From Eleginops maclovinus (Eukaryota; Chordata; Actinopteri; Perciformes; Eleginopidae): DNA of 64,000 nucleotides. The stretch spans positions 14,384,153-14,448,152 of the forward strand of contig NC_086363.1 in assembly GCF_036324505.1 (NCBI RefSeq), in the 5' to 3' direction. Made by a program: the position numbers and the translations under genes. Positions 37,301-47,280 of this stretch are shown in pieces; position 1 is the stretch's first letter; each line of letters begins with the position of its first letter. The notes under the pieces were generated by a model. The model worked only from the letters and a program-made list of their open reading frames with translations. It had not been told where the DNA came from and made no database searches.

Positions 37301-40300
37301 CCTGTGCCTGATTGTGTCATTGTGTTCACCTGTGGCCTCTCCTCCCCTCTCCAGCTGTGTCTTGTCTTGTGATTACCCTTGTGTATTTAATCCATGTTGC
37401 CCTTTTGTCTCTTGTTCGTTTGTCGTCGTTTCCAATCTGGTCATGTCCATGTTCTGAGCCTTTTCCCGTCTATGTATTTTTAATGTCCTGTTTCCCCCTA
37501 GTTTAGTATTTTCGTGAACAGCTTTTTAATAAAGCCCGCTTTAAGTTCAAACCCCCATACTTGCCTCCCCTTTGTTTACTGCACTTGGGTCCTATTTCCC
37601 CAACCTTGACACCATGTTAGGCAGGTAAACAGATATTATGTGACATATTGCAGAATACATGTTTACCCCTTTGCTGCAAAGTGCTTACAGAGTATTAGAG
37701 TCTTAAAATAGAATTTACCATTAATTCAGATTTGCTGCTATGATAATGTAATAATGTCTCCTCCATTAGAAAGATTGGTTGATGTATTCTGGGTTTAGCC
37801 TGCTTTATTTAAAATGTTTCCATTACATAAGCTTATGACAATTTGAATGACATGCATGCATTTCTTTTGCTGATGTATGTTTAATTATTAAACAGACCTT
37901 TTAATGGTGAAAAGGCAAGCAAGATTTTTGTCCCAAAGTAGTACTAATTGGCTCGACTCTCCCTGAACCTTCTAGAGACATTATTGAACTTTCTGTCACC
38001 ATTACAATAAAAACAGGCATCAGGTCAGGAGTTTGTGCAAAAGATAACATCCTCTCCCTAAACCCATCATGTGCTGTCTCTACGGAAGCATCATCTAGTG
38101 CATTATGACCAGCTGCATTACTATGTGGTTTGGGAGCTGCATCTCCTTCAACCGCAGGATCCTACAGCGCAAAGTAAATGTTGCTGGGGTGATCACTGGT
38201 CCCTCACTTCTTTTCCTCTTGGACATTTACAATACCCACATAACCGCCAAAGCCACTAGCAATTTAGTGTGACCCCATCCCTCACACTGTCTCTAAGGTC
38301 TCCTCCAGGAGGGCATAGGGAGCCTTCGCACACTCCGCCAGAGCAGGTAAATCCCTTACACATCATCAGGGTGCTGAACTCTCCCCACTCTGTCTAAAAG
38401 AATGTTTGTAGCCTGCTCTTCATCCCACACAATCACACAACATAATATTTGCACTATTATATATATTTGTATCCCTGTTTTTACTATATTTTTCATATTT
38501 TGTTTTTTATTCAATTACTTTTTTTAAACCCTTGTTGTATTTGATTATAATACTTGTGCAGAACAACACTGTGGTTTGAGTGATTCAGCATTTTAATGCT
38601 CTAAATGCCCTGTACACATATGCAATATAAACCATAAACAGCAAATGCATTGATAGTCAGTCTATGCATTGATAATGCGTGCATGTACGTTTCCTTGATA
38701 GATCGGTATTATTATTTACAAATTATGATGTCTTGTGAATCTGTAAGCACATCAATATTATTACACATTTTAGGCCAAATGTCATAGTTTAGGTACACAC
38801 TGTCCTGTACATTTAATCTGAGTAATTCTTATACAACTTCCAATGCTTGGATCTGAAATGGGGGGGACACAGCAATTATTATTTTAATTATTAATAATTG
38901 TTTTCTCTAGGAAATCCCGTGATGCCTGCAGGTTCTTTACAAAAAAATGTCAACAAACAGAAATGTTTCTCAGAGGTTACAGTGATAATGCTCCACGTTA
39001 TTAAAACTATAGCTGACACATTAAAGCAAAATGGTTCTGCAGAATGTGAAATTTAATTTGAATCAAGCTTCAATCAGACTACAATTATAGTTTTCTTCTT
39101 TACTTTAAATATTTGTATGAGGATCATTTATCTGAGGTATTTAATTTGAAAAACAAAAACAAAGGTGAAGGAAAAAAAGCAATGAAAAAAAATGCATTAT
39201 GATCTAAAAACAGAGAAAAAACTGATTGTCAGGAGGCTGTGTTTGTCTCTGCATTTAATTCCAAGCCTCTTCACTCGATTTAGGCGCTTAGCACTTAGGT
39301 TCCTTGTGTGCATGCTTATGGGTATCATTATACTAAAAATCACTAATTCATTTGCCTTCAACCATTATTCAAGGATGAAGTGACAAAACATGCGGTGGAT
39401 TGTCTCATAAGGACAGTCTGCTTAAAATCATCCGTTGCTTCAGGCAGGAAATAATCTATTGTGGTTGTGTGGGAAGCAACACTTAGAGCAGAGAGCCATC
39501 TCCAATGCATTATGAATGAACGCCAATCACAAACAACCGATATTTTCATGCCTCTAGTTTCAGGATCAAGTCTGCTTCCTTAGACAACTCTTAAAGTCAC
39601 ATTAATTGATTTTTCTGTGGCACAATGGGTGGGGGGAGATCCACAAGTTGACTGACAGGCTACACAGCCAGATGTTTTTTGTATTTGGCAAACACATGTA
39701 CAACCAGAACATTGGGAGCTACATTTGCATCTACTACAGGTGTTGGAATTGTCTTTATGTATATACGCTTTATCTAATTAATTATACGCTAAATTATCTG
39801 GGTCTTAAGTGAGTGCCCCAGCTCTGGCAAATGACTAAAACAAAGAGAACACATATAGATCTGGTTATTTGAGAAAAAATAAGAGCAAATCTCAATTATC
39901 ATTACCAGCCTCATGCTTAAAATTAATACGTTGATGCTGGGCTTGTAGCGAACAGTGGGTTTTGATATTTATGTCTGTCTATATTACAGAGGAAATAAGG
40001 TTTTGTTAGTATTTAAATAGTGTTATCTAAAATTGTATTGCCTGATATCTATAGTGTTTGAATATTCTTTTACTTTTTATGCTACACTACTTTACTATTG
40101 CAGACTAAAGCTTCCATCATAAAACATGTTGAATAATAAATGAAACAATGTATGTATGGTAATGTATAAACAAAGGCTAAATTGTCATGAGTAAATGTGG
40201 AGATTCATTTGAAATAAATACATCAGCGAAGACATATGTAATAATGTATGCATTTCATTTCGCTATTTAATGATATCCTCGTCTGTTCATTTCACTGTTC

Positions 40301-42969
40301 ATTTATCTCTCATTTCATTCATTTATGTATTCATCCATTCAAATGTGTATTTTAGAGGCATTTCGGAATGCCACCGATAGGGGGAGCGTTTAGATTTTGA
40401 GCTGCATTGGGGAACGCAGCTGCAGTCAATTAGCCTCATTAAAAACATTAGCTGGCTGAGAAACTACTCCGTTTTTCAGGTAGCCCCGATAATTATTGTT
40501 TATGTTTATTAGAGAGGTAGGTCAATTCCTACATTCGCTAAATACACGGGTTGTCCTTCAGCTTTGTATTTTTTGGAGTAATAAGGCAATGTCGCTTGCT
40601 AACTCCGAATGATAACAGCACGGAGTGACACTAGCTAGCTACTAAGGAGTTACCTCGAAGGTAAAATACAATGTAAATTAAGCTAGCTAGTTTGCTGTGG
40701 TTGAAATGTGTTAAATGTGAGTTATGTCTATTTTGACTTACTCAGACCATACGTTATGTTAAGTGTGTTAATATTTCCACATTATGCTGAAATAATGCAG
40801 TACATAGTTATGACGGATATTTTGTGACCAGTTTCATTGGAAATTGTATTTTTAGGAAGTCTACTACGTCTTGCTTTCTTACTGGTATGAGTGTAGGCTA
40901 GTTGTACAACATATAACTGACATTTGGTGTTTTTTATTGTCATTTCTCCCTTAATTTTTTTAATAACTATTTTCCATAGCATGGAAGTTGTTCTGTTTTG
41001 TTATTTGACAGTATAGAGGGCATTTTTGAAGAACAACAGACTAAAAGCACTTCTCTACATGGTAAAATGTTTACCTGACTTGGTTGGCTTGTGGGTTTTA
41101 TTCTATATGACAGTTGCTGTTTCTGTATGACTAACGTTATTGTATATGAAATCAAAGCCTCACCACCTGTAGGGATTTAATCTTTGTGATGTGGTTTTCA
41201 CAGCAGGTGGCGAGCGCACAGCTGTTGAATTTTGACTAAGGAGGATATTTCATAATGTAATATTCTTCATTTTCTTCTAAAGACTGACTTAAACCACAGC
41301 AATGTACTAAAGCTTAAAAGACCATTGATTTGGGATCTCTTTGACACAGTATGTGTTGAGTTTCTTGATTCATATAAAACATCGATGGACATTTGAGGTA
41401 AATCCATTTGCTGAGTGAACATGTGTCCCCAGTGACAGTTGATCCCTATCTTACCCTAGATCTCCTAACAATGGCCTTTGGACTGATGCTTTACCTGGAA
41501 ACTGGATTATCTATTGTGGTTTACATCATGACATCAACACCGAGACAGATGGCAACCCAGATGACCAAGTCCAGACATCGTTAGATCAATGCAAAGTGAA
41601 ACCAGCAGGAGAGAAGTTTATGGAGCTGTCGTATAGGAGGTAAACATATACATATTCTCCCATACATGTGAGGGCACAAAAGGATTTAACAGCATTAGGT
41701 CCTACTTGAGTCATTCTTTACATTCTATATCACCAAAGTAGATAGTTTCTAGTTTGGATTATTATTGTGTATGACAAAAAAAGAGCATGGGTACAACCGA
41801 CCAATATATTGATAATCAATAACTTTGAATCAATTTCTTGTTCTACAGATTTAATCGTTTGGTCTTTAACTTCTAAACTTTTAATTAAATTTTGATATTA
41901 AACCGAGAACAGAAATTGTCAAAATGCACGGGTTGGATCAGTTTCTGTGCAACCACTGAGTGCTATCTGATATATTGAGCCAGATCCAATCCTACATTTT
42001 TCGTCAGCTTACGCACGGCTGTTTTCTTTTCAGTGAAACCTTCATGCACAGTAACACATCAACTGCAGCCGTGGTTAACTCTCCTCTGTCTTGCTACATA
42101 CGTCAGAGATGGTCTGTGTAGGAGGAGGGGTTGCGCACCCCACCTGCCAAAACAAAACGCACCATAAACAGTGAAATGCAATGCAGAGAATCTTATATAT
42201 TATTTACCTCATTAAGGTGCACTCTTTCAGTTACATCTGTGAGAGTGTTTTGCTTTCATGTATGGTGCAGGGTTTCACCGCTTAAATTCGTTCAGGCTAA
42301 TTAGCCTGCAGCGAAGCAACTGACAGTGACAATTGACTTAAAGTTAATTGGGTGGTTTGAGTGTCAGCTTTTTAGGAGGAAAGTAAATCAACTCAAAACA
42401 GTAGGGAACAGCTTGGATGCATGGCATTTTTTCCTTATTGCAATGCAGAGCTATGTAATAGCTGTAATTAAGAAAATAAAAGATGGGATGCGATGTATAT
42501 ATAGTTCCTTAATGTCAAATGACTGAAATAGAGATCAGGGGCAACAAATCTTTACCAGGACTCTTTTAAATGTTTTTCAATGCATTGGTGTCAAAAATCA
42601 ACAATGTAGTTGCTTAGAAGAGACATTGCCCACTTAAATACTATGTTTAAGGTCCTGTGTAAACACACTCATGCCCGGCTGTTTCCTTATCCGTTTCAAT
42701 GTTATAGGAACGAGGATTAAAGCAAACAAAGGAGCAGTTTAATTAAGTCTTCATTAAGTGCTTCTCTGTCACAAGTTATTCATGGGTTTAAGCTTCATCC
42801 CCACTGACATTTCAAAGTGAAGCCTAAAAATAAATCCATTCAAGCTCAAACTATTAATTCTATTAGACAAGAAAATCAATTAAGTATTGTACTCACCAAC
42901 TATCACCAGGTAAATCCCTGCACATAAATCTACAGTAGGGGACAGTTTGGACATGTATTTCTCATCCAT
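22053..42969 (-). CDS. Neuropsin-group opsin, gene B (4 coding exons, 344 aa)
   Basis: Second retinal-binding GPCR of the neuropsin group, upstream of gene A and in the same orientation. Exons on the minus strand: 42969-42897, 34919-34626, 27608-27283 and 22394-22053; they join in frame to 1035 nt including the TAA stop. Landmarks: TM1 GN (N32), NLALTD in TM2, C87 and C165 for the disulfide, Tyr90 at the rhodopsin-113 site, Glu159 (rhodopsin 181) in YGPEPFG, AWTP in TM6 (243-246), retinal lysine K277 in FAKSSTVFNP, and NPFIY (283-287). The E/DRY triad is replaced by I111-R112-F113. ECL2 has one N-glycosylation sequon (N177-H-S), and the tail has a Cys-Cys pair suited to palmitoylation. Introns of about 8.0, 7.0 and 4.9 kb make this gene much longer than gene A, partly through a 3-kb satellite and an LTR. 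The exact paralogue is not resolved. Confidence 0.93.
24430..24620. repeat. Probable dispersed teleost repeat fragment
   Basis: Contains gccagcatggctctgtccaa, gattagcacgttatgtaaa and ttgctggttggctagcaacc, which resemble the 3' half of the element whose 5' half is seen at 1155 and 21145. Less certain than those copies. Confidence 0.45.
25091..25121. repeat. 12-bp inverted repeat with 7-nt loop
   Basis: ccaaagttcatt (25091-25102) pairs with aatgaactttgg (25110-25121). Isolated; function unknown. Confidence 0.7.
27283..27608 (-). CDS. Gene B exon 3 (TM4, ECL2, TM5, ICL3)
   Basis: Acceptor cttgtgcacag|GTGTCAAG and donor ACTCTG|gtaagt, 326 nt, phase 1 in and phase 0 out. Residues 123-231: TM4, the ECL2 block [11 protein letters not shown] followed by Ser166, the sequon N177-H-S, TM5, and a cytoplasmic loop ending SVEKRITL. 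It is one codon shorter than gene A exon 3. Confidence 0.95.
28141..31205. repeat. Uninterrupted (AAGGC)n satellite, about 613 copies
   Basis: A perfect 5-bp repeat over about 3065 bp with no visible interruption. The right end decays to aagga-aagga and runs straight into a teleost interspersed element. On the transcribed strand of gene B the intron RNA would read (GCCUU)n, ending about 530 nt before the exon 3 acceptor. Because 5 is not a multiple of 3 and no unit contains a stop, the array gives false ORFs of over 1000 codons on both strands. Confidence 0.98.
31206..31310. repeat. Teleost TTTATTTATATAGCAC interspersed element
   Basis: gtttatttatatagcacctt, then acacaaggcaattcaaagtg and ctttacaaacataaaagac: a sequence I recognise as a very abundant teleost interspersed repeat. 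Its edge carries a short A/G-rich repeat, which is probably where the AAGGC array grew from. Confidence 0.7.
31893..31963. repeat. 24-bp tandem repeat, 3 copies
   Basis: Unit aacagctgactataagcacagaaa at 31893, 31917 and 31941, almost identical (last copy ends gaac). Each unit contains the E-box CAGCTG. Confidence 0.95.
34224..34390. mobile_element. GC-rich hAT-like transposon fragment
   Basis: Begins cagtgtccgaactacggggg, which has the CAGNG start of hAT ends, followed by G/C-rich sequence (gagaccccctgaactgacac, gatcccccgaaaacctgatt). It contrasts sharply with AT-rich surroundings and resembles a hAT-family fragment common in fish. No transposase is present. Confidence 0.5.
34626..34919 (-). 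CDS. Gene B exon 2 (TM1 to end of TM3)
   Basis: Acceptor tccactgcag|CTGTCCTG and donor AAACAG|gtgaaa give 294 nt, phase 1 in and out, the same as gene A. Covers residues 25-123: AVLSLFGN of TM1, ICL1, TM2, ECL1 with HAWIGG, and TM3 from Cys87 through I111-R112-F113. The junction codon with exon 3 is GGT (Gly123). Confidence 0.95.
36755..36985. repeat. Dispersed teleost repeat, copy 3
   Basis: gaatgataccactctcatat, then gaagctacagatagcatccc and aagggaaaacagcgtaaatc, later accagcacctcaag. Same family as 1155-1340 and 21145-21400. Confidence 0.55.
37202..37611 (+). mobile_element. Solo LTR with 5-bp target-site duplication
   Basis: Starts TGTCATGATCC and ends CCTTGACA, i.e. TG...CA ends within a short inverted repeat. 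It is flanked by CCATG on both sides (37197-37201 and 37612-37616), the 5-bp duplication expected from retroelement integration. Inside are a TATA-like gtgtatttaa near 37381 and a poly(A) signal aataaa at 37528-37533, as in an LTR promoter and terminator. The 410-bp unit lacks any internal coding region, so it is a solo LTR left after recombination. The superfamily is not determined. Confidence 0.85.
38050..38420 (+). mobile_element. Probable LINE 3'-end remnant
   Basis: Contains tttgggagctgcatctcctt, caaccgcaggatcctacagc and gaactctccccactctgtct, which I associate with the reverse-transcriptase C-terminal end and tail of fish non-LTR elements. In one frame it reads SCISFNRRILQRK, like the SFNRRILQR block of such proteins. 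Frame is broken by stops. Family not assigned. Confidence 0.45.
42897..42969 (-). CDS. Gene B exon 1 (start codon, N-terminus, first part of TM1)
   Basis: Encodes 24 residues starting MDEKYMSKLSP and ending AGIYLVIV, plus the first G of the Ala25 codon, with donor G|gtgagt. The SKLS...D...AG-x-YL pattern is close to the known human OPN5 N-terminus, which supports the assignment. The ATG has A at -3 and G at +4. Eleven bases upstream is an acceptor-like sequence (ttaccacacag, ending at 42981), so a non-coding first exon further upstream is possible. Confidence 0.9.
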
Positions 42970-43259
42970 GCTTCTCCAGTCTGTGTGGTAAAAACACACA
43001 GTGAAATGACTTCCAGTAGAGAAAAAACCCCCCTCCTTTTAACAGTTTCTCCAGCCTACTCCCTTTTGTACCTGCACTGAATTTTGGAAAGACTGAGCTA
43101 TTTGTGTGCTCTCTCCTCTGACAACCCTCATATTAGTTCGGTGCGATGCAGCCTCTGACAAGTGTTATACATGGATTAACCTGCCACATGGACAATTTAC
43201 TACACAATATGGTACACAGTGGCACACATAATCTCCTCCACCCTGACACATGTGTGCCA

Positions 43260-43278
43260 CCCCCCCCCCCCCCCCCCC
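43260..43278. repeat. Poly-C run (19 C)
   Basis: Uninterrupted C on the plus strand (G on the coding strand of gene B), about 290 bp upstream of the gene B ATG. Confidence 0.95.
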
Positions 43279-43353
43279 ACACACACTCACAGTCAGACAG
43301 AAACCCAACCATTGCTAATTCAACAATCCTTGCATGTGACATGTTGTTCATCA

Positions 43354-43357
<4 letters not shown>

Positions 43358-43392
<35 letters not shown>
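43358..43392. repeat. (CA)n microsatellite
   Basis: About 17 CA units, about 390 bp upstream of the gene B start codon. Confidence 0.95.
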
Positions 43393-43394
<2 letters not shown>

Positions 43395-45131
43395 GTGCAT
43401 ATATACACAGAGCACTTGGACACTTGATTTTTAAAAGAGAATTACACATAATGTGTGGAACAATCCTTTCATCACTTTCACTTTTTATCTGTTACATCAT
43501 TGTATGAATCACACCCCAAGTAAATTAAAAACCAAATTAGGTTGTACTCACAACAGCAAGTCTTAATTATGAGGAACAAATAAGGCGCTGAAGCTCTATT
43601 TTCTATTATGTTTTTGAGTGAATTGAAGATAAAATGGAATGGGATTAATATCTTTCCCGGGGGGATTTATGGTGGAAATCAGGCCATTGTCCAACAATGA
43701 ATATAATGACTGTGTGTGTGCATCTTAGTGCATGGGGTTTGACATGGATTACAATGTGCCTATTTTATTGATGAATTTTAGTTTGTTGTCTTTCAACACT
43801 CGGCCGAATATCTGCATCATTTTGAAGTTGCAACTTTTTCAAGCACTGGAATTAGGAACATCAAAGTTGTAAGGCTGTGTAACAAACAGAATATTGTGAA
43901 TTCCCTTGAAGTTTTAACAGTCTTTTATACCCACTCAGGGATAACTGAACTGTTGACCGTAGTAAATATAGACTTAAGCATCTTTAACTGGCACCTTCTC
44001 CGCATTTATCCCTGAGAAGTTCACACCTATGTGTGAAAAGGCCAGTGAAAACACTTCACTTACTTTCTCCAAGAGTTATAAAAATGCAGTTCATATATGC
44101 ATGATTGCTGTGACCATGCACGGTGAACATACTGTTCCATATTATTCCACGCTTCACTATGGAAGTGCCATATTCATCTCTGGATGGGCATAAACATGTT
44201 AGGAGAGTCTTTCTTTAAAGAGCTGTACATAAAGATTTTGTTCAAGTCTAATGGACATTTTCCAGTAAAGATAATAAAAGTGCTGTCCTTTATTTATGCT
44301 ATTTTTGTTTGTATTAAGTGCTTAGTCCTACATTTCTGTGTTCAAATAAGATGGACGTCATATCCCTGATAATACATTTCATTTTTTGTAAAATGATAGG
44401 TTTCATGTATAATGATACGTTATTTCACTGTACTGTTGTTTGTAAAACATTGCAAAAGGTTTGGCTCGTTATATTGAAATCTTGCATGAAACATTCCATA
44501 CAAGCCTTGATTATATAAAATGATTCTGTATGGGGGAGTGCTATTTAAAAGAATGCGTTAAGAGCAGGCCCCAGCATAGAGTGTCACGTATTGCTAATGG
44601 AGTGGGTTCAATGTGAGAAAAGGGAATGCTGTCAGCTGTGTGCATGGATGAGTGTGTGACTGCAAATAATTGTGTTTGTGAGTGTTAGTCAATATCTGTA
44701 TTTGCCTGTGTTGTCTGCATTAGCAGTTCTGTTTGCTGTCTTTGAGTCGTCAAATTAATAAAAGGAGGAATATCAATCTTTACTTTACCAGCAAAATGAG
44801 TAAGAAACAATGTAAAATAATGCTCTTCTGTAGCCGCACACAGTCACTTACTTGCATAAAAGCTCACCTGCACTTAAAGGTCGATAAATACAAATAGGCC
44901 ACAAGAATGTCAAATGTTGTTTTATTTTTCTTGGCATGGCAATATAAATACAAACCCCATGGATCCATGTGGCGATATTGAAAGAGTCATGTGGTGATAT
45001 TGATGTGGACGCCAGTGAGTTCTGGATAAACCCCTCTGCATGATATTTTTACACAAAAAGTAAGGAAGATTATTTCTATTATAGCAATACTTATTGGCAA
45101 TAAATCTTATACGGTTGGAAAGCCTGTTTTC

Positions 45132-45340
45132 TTACCTTTCAAATGGTTCCACATTTGTGAGGAACATGCATTTGTGGGAGGAGCAGCTGAGTATGTGGGT
45201 TGCGCCCATGTCCTCTGTAGCGTGGGAGAACTCATGGAGGTTGAAGACCAATCCAGCTGCTGCTTTCTGCAAGCTGCAGAGGCCTTGAACTAAACGTGTG
45301 TGTAGTTCTATTCTGATACAATCTTCAGAAGTTTGCATTG
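45132..45340 (-). pseudogene. LINE reverse-transcriptase C-terminal fragment
   Basis: On the minus strand a short frame reads LVQGLCSLQKAAAGLVFNLH followed by EFSHAT. This matches the LVQNAAARLVFNLPKFSH-type motif near the C-terminus of L2/CR1-like non-LTR retrotransposon proteins. Homology fades after SHAT. It is a 5'-truncated relic with no other LINE domains beside it. Confidence 0.5.
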
Positions 45341-46475
45341 GTTTAGGTTATTACTTCAGTGGAAAATTGCTTATACAATTTTGTGCTTTTGTAAACCATT
45401 TCTGGTTAGTAATTCTGTACTTCACATTGCATCTGTGGCACATCAAATTCATTTAAAATAAGTTATAAAGGCATTTCAGAGGTTTTCTGAATTTGTCCTT
45501 GGTGTCATGTAAATGTAGCTGGTAGATAGAGCATTTGCTGCTCTTCAGAGACTGATATATAGATTCATAATATTCTGTTCACGTTACACCCTTTTTGTAT
45601 TGACTGTGCGTGTAAAGGCATAAGAAATGCAAATATTGTAATGATGGCGTGATGGTTCATAAGTGATGCATGCAATTATGCATTTTCCAATACTAGACAC
45701 TTGTACCTAAAAAAAGAAACACCATTGAACGTGTTCCCTATAAATGAACAGCCCTGAGGCTAGTATACAATAATTTCTTGGAAGAAAGACGTTCAATAAA
45801 ATTATACTTTCCGTTTTAAAGATTCCAGATTCCGACAGGCATGCTGTAATCATAACATCTATAATCATATCTAACAGGCTCCTGCTGTCATGGGGACCGA
45901 TGAATAACGTCAATTTTTGCGCTCTAATCATGACAACAATACACTTTCTGATGTAATTAGCAATACAATAATTTTAGGAGGGAAGAACAGCAGGCAGCAG
46001 CTTAAATAAACACAGCCGTCTAGTTACTGCTGTGGGCATGGCAACCGAAGCTGTGCAAAGCTGGTGTTAGCAATGTTACTTGCTTTTCACTAATGTGGTT
46101 CCATCTATAAATATCATATTGGTTTATACTAAACTGATTAGTGAAATTATCATTAGCTCAATAAAATCATATAGTCTGTTTATTGCTCCTAAATGTGTAC
46201 TAAAAGTCTGTTGTTTTAATTGAAAGGAAATAAGGCTTCTGTGACGTGTATGAACAATAACAGTTTAATGTCATTAATGTCCTTTTCACACATTTTTTTG
46301 TCAGAAGAGGAATCAATAACATCCCCGCTGGGATTTGCTCACCACTCAGACTGACAGGGAGTTCATTATCTTGCTGGAAACGCGTATCTCTGTTGGCTGT
46401 GGTGTTATTCAATCAATTATAAAATAATAAATAATTCATGAACGAAAATAAATGTCAGTACACACAGGTATAAAG

Positions 46476-47190
46476 TAGGGGTGGGCGATATGAGGTAAAA
46501 TTCATATCACGATATCGATATTATATCACGATATATGAGGGGAAAACAATCTGAATCACATTTGAATAGCCCTTCTTAGTTAAATGACATTGGTCGAGGC
46601 AAAATATGTATTTTAACCTCATACATCGACTTGGCTTACTTCGCCGTAAACTCTCTCCCGACATTCCAAGTAAAGTTGAGGCAGGCATTTCTGGCTGAAG
46701 TACTTGTGGCTCGGATCTCGTACCTTGGGTCCAGAGTTTGAAGTAACTTTTTGAAACCCACTTTCTCCACAGTTTGGATGGGTACCATGTCCTTCGTAAT
46801 GTGATGGGTTATAGCCTCCGTGATGTGTCTCCATGTCTTGCTTGTCCGCTCATAGCGAGTACCGGCAGCGAATGATGTTTGTAGTGATTGCTGAAGCGAT
46901 TGAGGGGAAGTCTGGCTTGTCTATGGTCGAGCTCCTGGGCTGATTGCTTCTCGCATTTTGATGCAATCTGCATATTCTCGTACATGCATCGTTTTAAGGT
47001 GATTTAATAAATTGGTGGTGTTTCCACCTTTCGCTAAAACAGCACGGCGACACAATTTACATAAGATATGTTTTTGTTCGAGGTCGGAGATCTTAAAACT
47101 GAACCAGTTCCACACGACAGAGGTGCCCCCTTTCTTTTTCACCAATTCGTCATCCTGCACCTGGGTATTCTTTTCTGCCTGTTGACTCAT
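46476..47190 (-). pseudogene. Broken ZBED-type hAT transposase with one element end
   Basis: The minus strand opens at 47190 with an 89-codon frame carrying a BED-type zinc finger: VVWNWFSF (residues 25-32), C44-x2-C47, H64-x4-H69. A stop follows at 46921. Downstream, another frame keeps hAT linker-like sequence (KDMVPIQTVEKVGFKKLLQT, LDPRYE) and then shifts frame again into YFSQKCLPQLYLECRERV, stopping at 46619. The catalytic domain and hAT dimerisation region are absent. At 46476 the sequence taggggtgggcgatatgagg with several cacgatat motifs looks like the element's terminal region. A full ZBED/hAT transposase would be several times longer, so this is an internally deleted, inactive copy. 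Confidence 0.75.
46921..47190 (-). CDS. Intact BED-finger ORF of the hAT relic (89 aa)
   Basis: Starts MSQQAEKNTQ at a true ATG and ends at TAG. It contains a complete BED zinc finger (CKLC ... HLKTMH) and nothing else. Most likely just the surviving 5' part of the dead transposase. A domesticated DNA-binding peptide is possible, but nothing in the sequence supports expression. Confidence 0.4.
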   Translation of the reverse strand: MSQQAEKNTQVQDDELVKKKGGTSVVWNWFSFKISDLEQKHILCKLCRRAVLAKGGNTTNLLNHLKTMHVREYADCIKMREAISPGARP

Positions 47191-47239
47191 CTTTATTCTC
47201 AGCCTTTATTTCTTGCTTACCTTCTGTTGTATTGTATTA

Positions 47240-47280
47240 CATGGAGACACATGCCACCTGCAATGGCATGTGTCTCCATG
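47240..47280. repeat. 17-bp perfect inverted repeat with 7-nt loop
   Basis: catggagacacatgcca (47240-47256) pairs with tggcatgtgtctccatg (47264-47280). It lies 50 bp upstream of the BED-finger ORF. Short for a microRNA precursor. It could be a transposon-associated palindrome. Confidence 0.85.

Larger units (their letters stand above)
34920..42896 (-). other. Gene B intron 1 (about 8.0 kb)
   Basis: Intron between the short exon 1 and exon 2. Contains a dispersed repeat (36755-36985), a solo LTR (37202-37611) and a probable LINE remnant (38050-38420). The rest is AT-rich without recognisable structure. Confidence 0.85.
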
